Assembly (NCBI RefSeq): GCF_020982545.1
Contig: NZ_JAJKLK010000005.1
Location: forward strand, 186,001 to 250,000
DNA from: Streptomyces sp. MNU76
GTDB taxonomy: Bacteria > Actinomycetota > Actinomycetes > Streptomycetales > Streptomycetaceae
Direction: 5' to 3'
DNA length: 64,000 bases
In this document: positions 18,245 to 25,810 of the stretch, piece by piece
Numbering within the stretch: position 1 is the stretch's first letter
How the letters are laid out: each line of letters begins with the position of its first letter
Notes under the pieces: generated by a model
What the model was told of the DNA's origin: nothing
Seen by the model: only the letters and a program-made list of their open reading frames with translations
Databases searched by the model: none
Position numbers and translations under genes: made by a program

Positions 18245-19089
18245 CGAAGACGGAACTGGGCAGGAAAACCGAGACCCGGGCTGCCGACCGGACCGAGACC
18301 CCGGCGACCGGCGTGACGGCGTCGCATCCGGCGCTCGGGGTCCTGGCCGCCGCCACCGCGACCCATGGGACCGGGCGGGACGGCGACATCCCGCTGCCGC
18401 GCCTGCCCGGGTTCGTGGAGTCGGCGTTCAGCCCGCTGGTGTACGAGGTCGCCGCGCGGTGCCTGACCGCACGTCCCCGTGGGGACACCTCCCGCTCGGG
18501 CGAGGCCGAGAGCGGGGAAGGCTCCCGTACGGCCGTCGCGCTGGCGAGCCTGATGGGCGACACCACCACGGCCGATGTGGCGAGCCGGCGGGTGGTCTCG
18601 GGCCGGGTGCACAACCCGCTGCTGTTCATGCAGGCCACCGCCAACTCCGTGCTGGGGCACCTCAGCCGGGAGTTCGGGATCACCGGGCAGATGTTCAGCC
18701 TGTCCACGCTCGACGACCCGGCGACCGAGCTGCTGGCGATGGCCGACCTCCTCCTGGAGGACCCGGAGCTGGACCGGGTCCTGGTGGTGGGCGTGGAACT
18801 GGGCGGCGGCGAGCGATGGGCCGCCGTGCACCGGGAGCTGTCCGCGGACCACGGCCGCCCGGTCCCGGACCTGCCCGCCTCCGCCGCCGTGGCCGCGGCC
18901 GTCCTGCTCGGCCGCCCCGGTTCCGGCACCCCCGTCACCATCATGCCGACGGAGACGTACGCCGGGGAGAGCCCGGCGGCGGCTCCGCACACCGGCAGCG
19001 TGCAAGGCCTGTTCGACCTGGCCGACGCCCACCGTCGTCTCCTGCGGGACGGCGATCGAGACGAGACGGAGACCCATGCTCATCAGTAG
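18241..19089 (+). CDS. Short ketosynthase-like chain-length factor (KS-beta)
   Basis: A 282-residue protein related to the N-terminal half of ketosynthases (the short 'beta-ketoacyl synthase N-terminal-like' family found in aryl polyene and other highly reducing type II systems). The segment HNPLLFMQATANSVLGHL and the following LLEDPELDRVLVVGVEL match the thiolase fold. The nucleophile position reads FSLSTLDD without a cysteine, so it cannot condense alone and should act as the chain-length partner of the KS upstream. It overlaps that gene by 4 bp and the next by 14 bp. Its length is normal for this short family and need not mean truncation. Confidence 0.75.
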   Translation: MTKTELGRKTETRAADRTETPATGVTASHPALGVLAAATATHGTGRDGDIPLPRLPGFVESAFSPLVYEVAARCLTARPRGDTSRSGEAESGEGSRTAVALASLMGDTTTADVASRRVVSGRVHNPLLFMQATANSVLGHLSREFGITGQMFSLSTLDDPATELLAMADLLLEDPELDRVLVVGVELGGGERWAAVHRELSADHGRPVPDLPASAAVAAAVLLGRPGSGTPVTIMPTETYAGESPAAAPHTGSVQGLFDLADAHRRLLRDGDRDETETHAHQ

Positions 19090-20767
19090 GCAGGAGCGGG
19101 CGCGGATCTGCTCCGACACGGAACTCGGCGCCGGCAACGTCCTGCACCGGCTGCGGGCGTACGAACGCCCGCTCGACGAGCCGGTGTTGCGCACCGACGG
19201 CACCTGGCGCGCACCGGACGGCAGCCGGCCCGAGGTGCTGACACTCGGGCAGTTGTACGAGGTGGTGGAGACCTACGCGGGCTGGTACGCGGCCCACGGT
19301 GTGCGCCCCCGCGACCCGGTGGCCATCCATTCCTTCTCGACCGCCGAGTTCGCGGTGAACTTCCTGGCGCTGACCTCGCTCGGCGCGATCCCGTCGTTCG
19401 TCAACGGCAACCTGTCCCCGGAGATCGCCCGGGAGTACGTCCGCCGCCAGGGCGCGGTGGGCGCCTTCACGGACGAGGCACACCGGGAGGTGCCGGCCGG
19501 GGACGATTCGACCCTCGGCTTCCGAGTGACCGCCGGCGACATCCGGCCGGAGCACCGCGCATCGCTGCCGCAGGCGTACCCGTACCGGCACGACCCCACC
19601 GACCCCGTGCTGATCTCCCACTCCTCCGGTACGACCGGTCTGCCGAAGGGGGTGCCGCACACCCACCGGACGCTGATGTACGCCCAGTTGCACCGGCTAC
19701 GGTTCTCGACCGGCGCCGACATGGAACGCACGCTGGTGGGGCTGCCGGGCGCGCACAACGCGATGGTGGCGACGCTGCTGTACTGCCTGCTGCTGCGCAC
19801 GGACATCAGGCTGCTCTCCAGCCAGCGGGGCACGGACGTCCTCGACGCGATCGAGGAGTTCCGGCCGACGACCGTGCTGGCCTTCGCCGGGACCTTCGGC
19901 GAGATGGCGGCGGAGGATCTGACGGCACGTGATCTGTCCAGCGTGCAGGTGTGGTTCAACACCGGGGACGCGGCGCACGAGGCGCACATCCGGGCGCTCG
20001 TCCGGCACGGGAGCCGGATCGAGATCCGTCGCGACCTGAGCCGGGTCCGGGTCGAGGGCTCGGTCTTCGTGGACGGGCTCGGTTCGTCGGAGGCCGGCTA
20101 CTCCGTCTTCCACAACCGGCACACCAAGGACACCTCCGCCTACTCCCGCTGCGTCGGCAAGCCGATCAGCTTCGCCGAGGCCGCGGTCCTGGCCGAGGAC
20201 GGCACCCCGCTGCCACCCGGGCAGATCGGCCGCCTAGGCCTCAAGTCGCCCACCCTCACACCCGGATACTGGAACGATTCGCTCACCTGGAACCGGATGC
20301 GGCTCGGCGGCTACTGGCTCACCGGCGACCTCGCCCGCCAGGACGAGGCGGGCAACTTCTACCACCTCGACCGGGCCCCGGACGCCGTCCGCACCCGCGC
20401 GGGGATCGTCTTCAGCACCCGCACCGAGGAACTCCTCCTGGCCGAGCTGCCGGGCCTCGCCGACTGCACGGTGGTCGCGGTCGCCCCGGACGGCGTCCGC
20501 GCGGACTGGGACGGCGACGGGGAGGCCGAGGCATACGTGCTGCTCCAGCCGGCCGAGGAGAACGGCGAGACCGGTGACGAGGAGTGGACCGGGCGCGTCA
20601 ACTCCGTGCTGACGGAGGCCGGTTTCCCACCCGTGTCCCGGGCCCTGCGGATGAAGCCCGACGACGTGGCCAAGGGGGCCACCGGCAAGGTTCTCAAACG
20701 AGTGATGCGCGACCGGTTCGCCGCCGACATGGCCGACACCGTCGCCACCGAGGAGCAGCACGCATGA
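19076..20767 (+). CDS. Acyl-CoA ligase homologue, candidate ATP-dependent diazotase
   Basis: A 563-residue ANL-superfamily protein with HSSGTTGLPKG near residue 183, GLGSSEAGYS near 338, GYWLTGDLAR near 412 and a C-terminal GATGKVLKRVM with the catalytic lysine near 538. ANL homologues in nitrous-acid clusters (CreM in cremeomycin, AvaA6 and CmaA6 in avenalumic and coumaric acid pathways) use ATP to couple nitrite to an aryl amine and form a diazo group. The neighbouring CreE/CreD-like genes and the upstream amine pathway make that role likely here. An ordinary acyl-CoA or carrier ligase role remains possible. ATG 19076 lies inside the preceding gene and has the usual spacing. Confidence 0.78.
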   Translation: MLISRQERARICSDTELGAGNVLHRLRAYERPLDEPVLRTDGTWRAPDGSRPEVLTLGQLYEVVETYAGWYAAHGVRPRDPVAIHSFSTAEFAVNFLALTSLGAIPSFVNGNLSPEIAREYVRRQGAVGAFTDEAHREVPAGDDSTLGFRVTAGDIRPEHRASLPQAYPYRHDPTDPVLISHSSGTTGLPKGVPHTHRTLMYAQLHRLRFSTGADMERTLVGLPGAHNAMVATLLYCLLLRTDIRLLSSQRGTDVLDAIEEFRPTTVLAFAGTFGEMAAEDLTARDLSSVQVWFNTGDAAHEAHIRALVRHGSRIEIRRDLSRVRVEGSVFVDGLGSSEAGYSVFHNRHTKDTSAYSRCVGKPISFAEAAVLAEDGTPLPPGQIGRLGLKSPTLTPGYWNDSLTWNRMRLGGYWLTGDLARQDEAGNFYHLDRAPDAVRTRAGIVFSTRTEELLLAELPGLADCTVVAVAPDGVRADWDGDGEAEAYVLLQPAEENGETGDEEWTGRVNSVLTEAGFPPVSRALRMKPDDVAKGATGKVLKRVMRDRFAADMADTVATEEQHA

Positions 20768-21342
20768 GCACGACGACGACAGCGACCGGGGGCGCGGCCG
20801 GTGGCGACGGAGTCAACCACCGCGCCCGCGCGAGCGAGGCGTACCGGCTGTGGTGGCAGCACGACGCCAACTGGTACCAGGGCGTGGCCGCGCGGTTCGG
20901 GCAGGAGGCCGCGAACGAGATCAACGCGGAGGCGATGGGGAAGGTCGCCCTGCACGTCGGGCAGCGGGTCGCCCGGCTGTACGGGCCGCTCCCCGACACC
21001 GGTGACGTCCGCAAGGACCTGGAGGAGCTGCGCCGTCGCTACGACGACTGCGGCGACCGGATGTTCCCGCCGGAGCTGCGCAACGCCGCCACCGAGGTCG
21101 AGGACGACGACCTGATCGTGCTGACGCTGAAGCGGAACTTCGCGATCACCATGGTCCGGATGGCCGGTTCCCTGGAGGGCTACCGCTGCCCGTGCACCGC
21201 CGTCCACGCCGGCTGGTCCGAGGGGCTCGGCGTGACCCTCACGGAGAACAGGGCCGAGAGCTGTCTGCGGAACGGTGACGCGGCGTGCCGTCTGCTGATG
21301 CGCGTCGCCGCCGCTCCCGTCGCACCGGGTTCGGAGGGCTGA
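20764..21342 (+). CDS. Unknown protein of the DUF6125/ATC-hydrolase-like type
   Basis: A 192-residue soluble protein of uncertain function. The N-terminal half is helical (AYRLWWQHDANWYQGVAARFGQE near residues 25-45). The C-terminal half has four cysteines, in YRCPCTAV near 140 and SCLRNGDAACRLLM near 170, spaced as if to bind a metal or protect a reactive group. The overall pattern recalls the L-2-amino-thiazoline-4-carboxylate hydrolase-like family, but I am not sure. It sits between the presumed diazotase and the reductase, with a 4-bp overlap upstream and a 3-bp gap downstream. A role in handling the diazo or beta-hydroxyacyl intermediate is possible. Confidence 0.6.
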   Translation: MSTTTTATGGAAGGDGVNHRARASEAYRLWWQHDANWYQGVAARFGQEAANEINAEAMGKVALHVGQRVARLYGPLPDTGDVRKDLEELRRRYDDCGDRMFPPELRNAATEVEDDDLIVLTLKRNFAITMVRMAGSLEGYRCPCTAVHAGWSEGLGVTLTENRAESCLRNGDAACRLLMRVAAAPVAPGSEG

Positions 21343-21345
21343 GGC

Positions 21346-22272
21346 ATGCGCGTACTTGTCGCCGGGGCCACCGGAGTGGTGGGCCGTCCGCTGGTGGGCG
21401 CGTTGCGGGCGCGGGGCCACCGGGTGAGCGCACTGGTGCGGCAGAGGTCGAGGGAGCGGGTCCCGGAGGCGGACGAGGTGGTGGTCGCCGACGCCCTGGA
21501 CCGTGAGGCCGTGCTGGCGGCGGTGTCGGCCGCCCGGCCCGAGGTGGTCGTCCACCAGATGTCGGCGCTGCGGCTGCTGCGCGACGACCCGCCGGGGGCC
21601 TTCGCCCTCACCGCCCGGCTGCGCACCGAGGGCACCGCCCATCTGGTCGAGGGGGCCCGCGCGGCCGGTTCACGCCGGCTCGTCGCCCAGTCCATCGCGT
21701 TCGCCGCCGCCCCGGCCGGGGACCCGGTCCTGGACGAGGACGCGCCCCTGTACGTGGACGCTCCCGACCCCGGCTGGGCCTCGACCGTGCGGGCCGTCGC
21801 CGAGCTGGAACGGCGGGTGACGGACCCAGGCAGCGGCCTGGAGGGTGTGGTGCTGCGCTACGGCACGCTGTACGGCCCCCGCACCGCGTACGCCCGTACC
21901 GGCGCGACCGCGGAATCCGTGCGGGCCGGGCGGCTGCCGCTGCCGGGCAGCGGGGCGGGGATCATGTCGTTCCTGCACGTCGAGGACGCCGTGGGGGCGG
22001 CGGTGACGGCCGTCGAGGCCGACGCGAGCGGGGTGTTCCATGTGACGGACGACGATCCGGCCCCGGCGGCGCAGTGGCTGCCCCACCTCGCCCGGATGCT
22101 CGCCGCGCCCTCCCCGCGCACGGTCCCCGCGGCCCTCGCGCCCCGTCTCCTCGGCTGGTTCATGGCCCACCAGCTCACCTCGGCGCACGGCGCCGCCAAC
22201 GACCGGGCCCGTACGGCGCTCGGCTGGAAGCCGGCCAGACCGAGCTGGCGCGACGGACTGGGCCAGGAATGA
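21346..22272 (+). CDS. NAD(P)-dependent atypical SDR (epimerase/NmrA type)
   Basis: A 308-residue Rossmann-fold oxidoreductase with MRVLVAGATGVVGRPL at the start and a typical extended-SDR layout (VLRYGTLYGPR near residue 173, then SFLHVEDAVGA near 207). I do not see a clear YxxxK catalytic pair, so it is an atypical member. In the ava pathway an NAD(P)H-dependent enzyme (AvaA7) replaces the diazo group by hydride. This gene, next to the diazotase candidate, is the best counterpart by context. A ketoreductase or epimerase role is the alternative. It overlaps the CreE-like gene by 4 bp. Confidence 0.72.
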   Translation: MRVLVAGATGVVGRPLVGALRARGHRVSALVRQRSRERVPEADEVVVADALDREAVLAAVSAARPEVVVHQMSALRLLRDDPPGAFALTARLRTEGTAHLVEGARAAGSRRLVAQSIAFAAAPAGDPVLDEDAPLYVDAPDPGWASTVRAVAELERRVTDPGSGLEGVVLRYGTLYGPRTAYARTGATAESVRAGRLPLPGSGAGIMSFLHVEDAVGAAVTAVEADASGVFHVTDDDPAPAAQWLPHLARMLAAPSPRTVPAALAPRLLGWFMAHQLTSAHGAANDRARTALGWKPARPSWRDGLGQE

Positions 22273-24335
22273 CCGGCCCCGACGACACCACCGCACCCGA
22301 CACGCCCCGGACCGGCTGGACCGCCACGGCCGCCGCCCTGCCCGGCGCCGCCGGCCCCGCCGGCCCCCTCACCGTCTGTGTGGTCGGTGCCGGCCCCCGG
22401 GGGCTGTCCGTGCTGGAGCGGATCTGTGCCAACGCCGGGGGGATCGTCCGGCCGGTCGAGGTGCACCTCGTGGACCCGTACCCGCCGGGCGCGGGCGCGG
22501 TCTGGCGGACGGACCAGCCGGGCGAGCTGCTGATGAACACGGTCGCCTCCCAGGTGACCCTGTTCACCGACGCGAGCGTGGACTGCGCGGGACCGACGGT
22601 GCCGGGCCCCAGCCTGTACGAGTGGGCGTGCGCGGTCCGGGACGGGGTCGTCGACCACGATCTCCCGGCCCGCGCCCTGGTCGAGGCCCGGCGGCTCGGC
22701 CCGGACACCTATCCGACCCGCGCGTTCCACGGCCATTACCTGGAGTGGGTCTTCAGCCACCTGTTACGCACGGCCCCCGCCCATGTCACCGTCCACACGC
22801 ACCGGACCACCGCGACCGGTTTGCGCGAGGACACCGCGGACGGGCCGCAGCGGGTGACCCTGGCGAACGGCGAAACGCTGACCGGGCTGGCCGCCGTGGT
22901 GCTGGCCCTCGGCCACGGCACCCTGACCCCGTCGCCGGAGGAACGCGCGCTGCGCTCCTTCGCCGACCGCCACGGCCTCACCTACGTGGCCCCCGCCAAT
23001 CCGGCCGACACCGACCTGAGCGGCATCGCCCCGGGCACCCCGGTCGCCCTGCGCGGCCTGGGCCTGAACTTCTTCGACTGCCTGGCCCTGCTCACCGAGG
23101 GCCGCGGCGGCACGTTCAAGGAGGGCGAGTCCGGTCTCGTCTATCTGCCGAGCGGCAACGAGCCCGTCCTGTACGCCGGTTCGCGGCGTGGCGTCCCGTA
23201 CCACGCCCGGGGCGAGAACCAGAAGGGCGCCCTCGGCCGCCACGAGCCGCGCTTCCTGACGGCGGACGTCATCGCGGAGCTACGGCACCGCGTGACCGCC
23301 GGCCAACCCCTCGGCTTCCGCGGCGCCCTCTGGCCCCTCGTCGACCGCGAGGTACGGACCGTCCACCACGAGGCCCGCATCCGCGCCGCCCGGGGGCCGG
23401 AGGCGGCCGCGGCGTTCGTACGGTCGTACCTCGCGGCCTCGGGCGACGAGGGCGTGGAGGCGGCCCTGCTCGACGAGCACGGCGTCCCCGCCCACGAGCG
23501 ATGGGACTGGACACGTATCGAACAGCCCTACGGCGAGCGCATGTTCAGCGACCGTGCCGACTTCCGGCACTGGCTGTTGGACCATCTGCGCCGGGATGTC
23601 GCCGAGGCCCGCCTCGGCAATGTCGACGGCCCGCTGAAGGCCGCGCTGGACGCCCTGCGGGACCTGCGCAACGAGATCCGGCTGGTCGTCGACCACGGCG
23701 GGGTCTCCGGCGACTCGTACCGCGCCGAACTCGACGACTGGTACACCCCGTTGAACGCCTTCACGTCGATCGGCCCGCCCGCCTTCCGGATCGAGCAGCT
23801 GATCGCGCTGATCGAGGCGGACGTGCTGCACGTGCTGGGCCCGAGCATCCGCGTCCGGGCCTGGTCGCCCGACGGCGGCCTCGAAGAGCCCTTCCCCGAC
23901 GGACCCGGCCCCGGCCCGGGCTGCTTCCTCGTGGACGCGGAGCTGGTGGACGAACCCCCGGTCCGGGTCGCCGCGTTGATCGAGGCGCGGCTGCCCGCCG
24001 TCGATCTGCGGCGCAGCGCCGACCCGCTGCTGCGGGCGCTGTTCCGGGCCGGTGCGTGCGTGCCGTTCCGGCTCGGCGGCGACGCGGGGTACGAGCCCGG
24101 CGGGCTGGCGGTGACCGACGGCCCGCCCCGGCTCGTGGACGCCGAGGGCCGAGCACATCCGCGCCGGTACGCCTTCGGGGTGCCGGTGGAGGGCGTGCGC
24201 TGGGTGACGGCGGTCGGCATCAGGCCCGGCGTGGGCTCGGTGACGCTGGAGGACTCGGACGCGATCGCCCGGGCCGCGCTCGGGCTCGCCCCGGAGGCGG
24301 GCCGGACGGCAGGCGGAGGGAGTCGAGGAACGTGA
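22269..24335 (+). CDS. CreE-like FAD-dependent monooxygenase (aspartate to nitrosuccinate)
   Basis: A 688-residue FAD/NAD(P)-binding protein. It starts with a short Ala/Pro-rich stretch, then the Rossmann motif VVGAGPRGLSVLERI near residue 40, VHLVDPYPPGAGAVWRTDQ near 64-82, VLALGHG near 218 and GLGLNFFDCLALLTEGRGG near 265. Length and order match the NAD_binding_9-type flavoenzymes that include CreE, which oxidises the amine of aspartate to nitrosuccinate with NADPH and oxygen. The CreD-like lyase follows with a 4-bp overlap, the standard pairing for nitrous acid formation. Codon 166 is TTA (22764-22766). An amino-acid N-oxygenase of other specificity cannot be excluded. Confidence 0.82.
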   Translation: MTGPDDTTAPDTPRTGWTATAAALPGAAGPAGPLTVCVVGAGPRGLSVLERICANAGGIVRPVEVHLVDPYPPGAGAVWRTDQPGELLMNTVASQVTLFTDASVDCAGPTVPGPSLYEWACAVRDGVVDHDLPARALVEARRLGPDTYPTRAFHGHYLEWVFSHLLRTAPAHVTVHTHRTTATGLREDTADGPQRVTLANGETLTGLAAVVLALGHGTLTPSPEERALRSFADRHGLTYVAPANPADTDLSGIAPGTPVALRGLGLNFFDCLALLTEGRGGTFKEGESGLVYLPSGNEPVLYAGSRRGVPYHARGENQKGALGRHEPRFLTADVIAELRHRVTAGQPLGFRGALWPLVDREVRTVHHEARIRAARGPEAAAAFVRSYLAASGDEGVEAALLDEHGVPAHERWDWTRIEQPYGERMFSDRADFRHWLLDHLRRDVAEARLGNVDGPLKAALDALRDLRNEIRLVVDHGGVSGDSYRAELDDWYTPLNAFTSIGPPAFRIEQLIALIEADVLHVLGPSIRVRAWSPDGGLEEPFPDGPGPGPGCFLVDAELVDEPPVRVAALIEARLPAVDLRRSADPLLRALFRAGACVPFRLGGDAGYEPGGLAVTDGPPRLVDAEGRAHPRRYAFGVPVEGVRWVTAVGIRPGVGSVTLEDSDAIARAALGLAPEAGRTAGGGSRGT

Positions 24336-25810
24336 ACGCGATGTCCGTGGGCACCGACGCGGGCCTGCTCGCCCCCACCTGGGCCGGTACGCCCGCCGCG
24401 GCGGAGGTGACCGACGAGGCGTGGCTGCAGGCCATGCTGGACGCCGAGGTGGCGCTGGCCCGCGCCCAGCACGCGGTCGGTCTGACACCGGCGGCCGTGG
24501 TGGAGACGATCGCCTCGGCGGCCCGGGTGGAACGGCTCGACCTGCCCGCCCTGGCCCATGCCGCCCGGGCCGCCGCCAATCCGGTGGTCGCGCTGGTGAC
24601 CGCGTTCGCCGAGGTCGTCGCCGCGCAGGATCCGGGCGCCGCGGAGTATGTGCACCGGGGGTCCACGAGTCAGGACATCCTGGACTCGGCGGCGATGGTG
24701 ATCGCCCGCCGGGTCCTCGGGCTGATCGGCGGGGATCTGTCACGTGTCGCCGCGGCCTTCGCCGCACTGGCCGACACCCATCGGCACACCGTCCTCGCCG
24801 GGCGCACCCTGGCCCAGCACGCCGTGCCGACGACCTTCGGGCTGAAGGCCGCGGGGTGGCTGGAGCTGGTGGTCGACGCGACGGTGCGGGTGCGGGCGGT
24901 GGCGTCCGGGCTTCCGGCGCAACTGGGCGGAGCGGGTGGGACGTTGGCCGCGTACCGGGAGTATGCGGCGGTGGACCGCGCGGGCCGCCGGGAGACGGAC
25001 GGCCGCGAGGGGACCGCGAGGGCTGATCGCACCCCCGACGCGGGCGGTCTGGAGCTGCTGGGCCCCTTCTCCTCGGCTCTGGGACTCGCCGAACCCACCC
25101 TCCCCTGGCACACCGTCCGCACCCCCGTCGCCGAACTCGGGGCCGTGCTGCAGCTCGTCACCGGAGCGCTCGGGAAGTTCGCGCTGGACGTGCAGACGCT
25201 GTCCCGTACCGAGATCGGTGAGCTGTCCGAGCCGGCGGCGGCCGGGCGCGGGGCCTCCTCGGCCATGCCGCAGAAGCGGAATCCCGCGCTGGCCACGCTG
25301 ATCGTGTCGGCCGCCCGGCAGGTACCCGCGCACGCGCTCGTGCTGGCGCAGTGTCTGCTCGCCGAGGACGAACGGCCCGCCGGGGCGTGGCACGCCGAAT
25401 GGCAGCCGCTGCGGGAGGCGTTGCGGCTGGCGGGCGGGGCCGCGCACACCGCCGTCGAGCTGGCGGAGGGCCTGGTCGTCCACCCGGAGCGCATGCGGGC
25501 CAACCTCGATCTGACCGGAGGCGCCATCGTCGCCGAACGGCTGGCCGTGGCCCTGACCCCGGCGCTCGGCAAGGCCCGCGCGAAGAAGCTGCTGACCGCC
25601 GCGTCGGCCGAGGCCGCTGACACCGGCCGGCCCCTGAGCGAGCTGCTGATCGCCGACCCCGAGCTGTCCGCCCGGTTGCCCTCCGCCCAGCTGGCGGAAC
25701 TGCTCGACCCGGCCCGCTACACCGGCGCGGCCGACGCCCTGATCGACCGCGCCCTGCGCAGATACGACGGCGTGCGCGACCACGAGACGCCCAGCGGAGG
25801 ACCCCTGTGA
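24332..25810 (+). CDS. CreD-like lyase (nitrosuccinate lyase, fumarase/aspartase superfamily)
   Basis: A 492-residue protein of the adenylosuccinate lyase/carboxymuconate cycloisomerase branch. It shows HRGSTSQDILDSA near residue 109 and the superfamily signature GASSAMPQKRNP near 307. CreD splits nitrosuccinate into fumarate and nitrous acid; the coupling to the CreE-like gene supports the same job here. The start is GTG 24332 overlapping the upstream stop codon, with GGAGGG 10 nt before it; ATG 24341 is the alternative. An Arg/Asp/Gly-rich insertion lies near residues 218-243. On sequence alone it could be called carboxymuconate cycloisomerase, but no aromatic degradation genes surround it. 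Confidence 0.83.
   Translation: MNAMSVGTDAGLLAPTWAGTPAAAEVTDEAWLQAMLDAEVALARAQHAVGLTPAAVVETIASAARVERLDLPALAHAARAAANPVVALVTAFAEVVAAQDPGAAEYVHRGSTSQDILDSAAMVIARRVLGLIGGDLSRVAAAFAALADTHRHTVLAGRTLAQHAVPTTFGLKAAGWLELVVDATVRVRAVASGLPAQLGGAGGTLAAYREYAAVDRAGRRETDGREGTARADRTPDAGGLELLGPFSSALGLAEPTLPWHTVRTPVAELGAVLQLVTGALGKFALDVQTLSRTEIGELSEPAAAGRGASSAMPQKRNPALATLIVSAARQVPAHALVLAQCLLAEDERPAGAWHAEWQPLREALRLAGGAAHTAVELAEGLVVHPERMRANLDLTGGAIVAERLAVALTPALGKARAKKLLTAASAEAADTGRPLSELLIADPELSARLPSAQLAELLDPARYTGAADALIDRALRRYDGVRDHETPSGGPL

Noticed and set aside
18241..19089. KS-beta as a truncated pseudogene
   Set aside because: The length and missing cysteine are normal for the short chain-length-factor family, and the frame is intact and coupled.
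22622..24331. A long N-terminal extension of the CreD-like frame inside the CreE-like gene
   Set aside because: The extension is a Pro/Arg-rich shadow; the family N-terminus begins at GTG 24332 with a ribosome site and stop-start overlap.
24332..25810. Aromatic degradation role (carboxymuconate cycloisomerase)
   Set aside because: No protocatechuate pathway genes are near, and the coupling to a CreE-like flavoenzyme indicates nitrosuccinate lyase.
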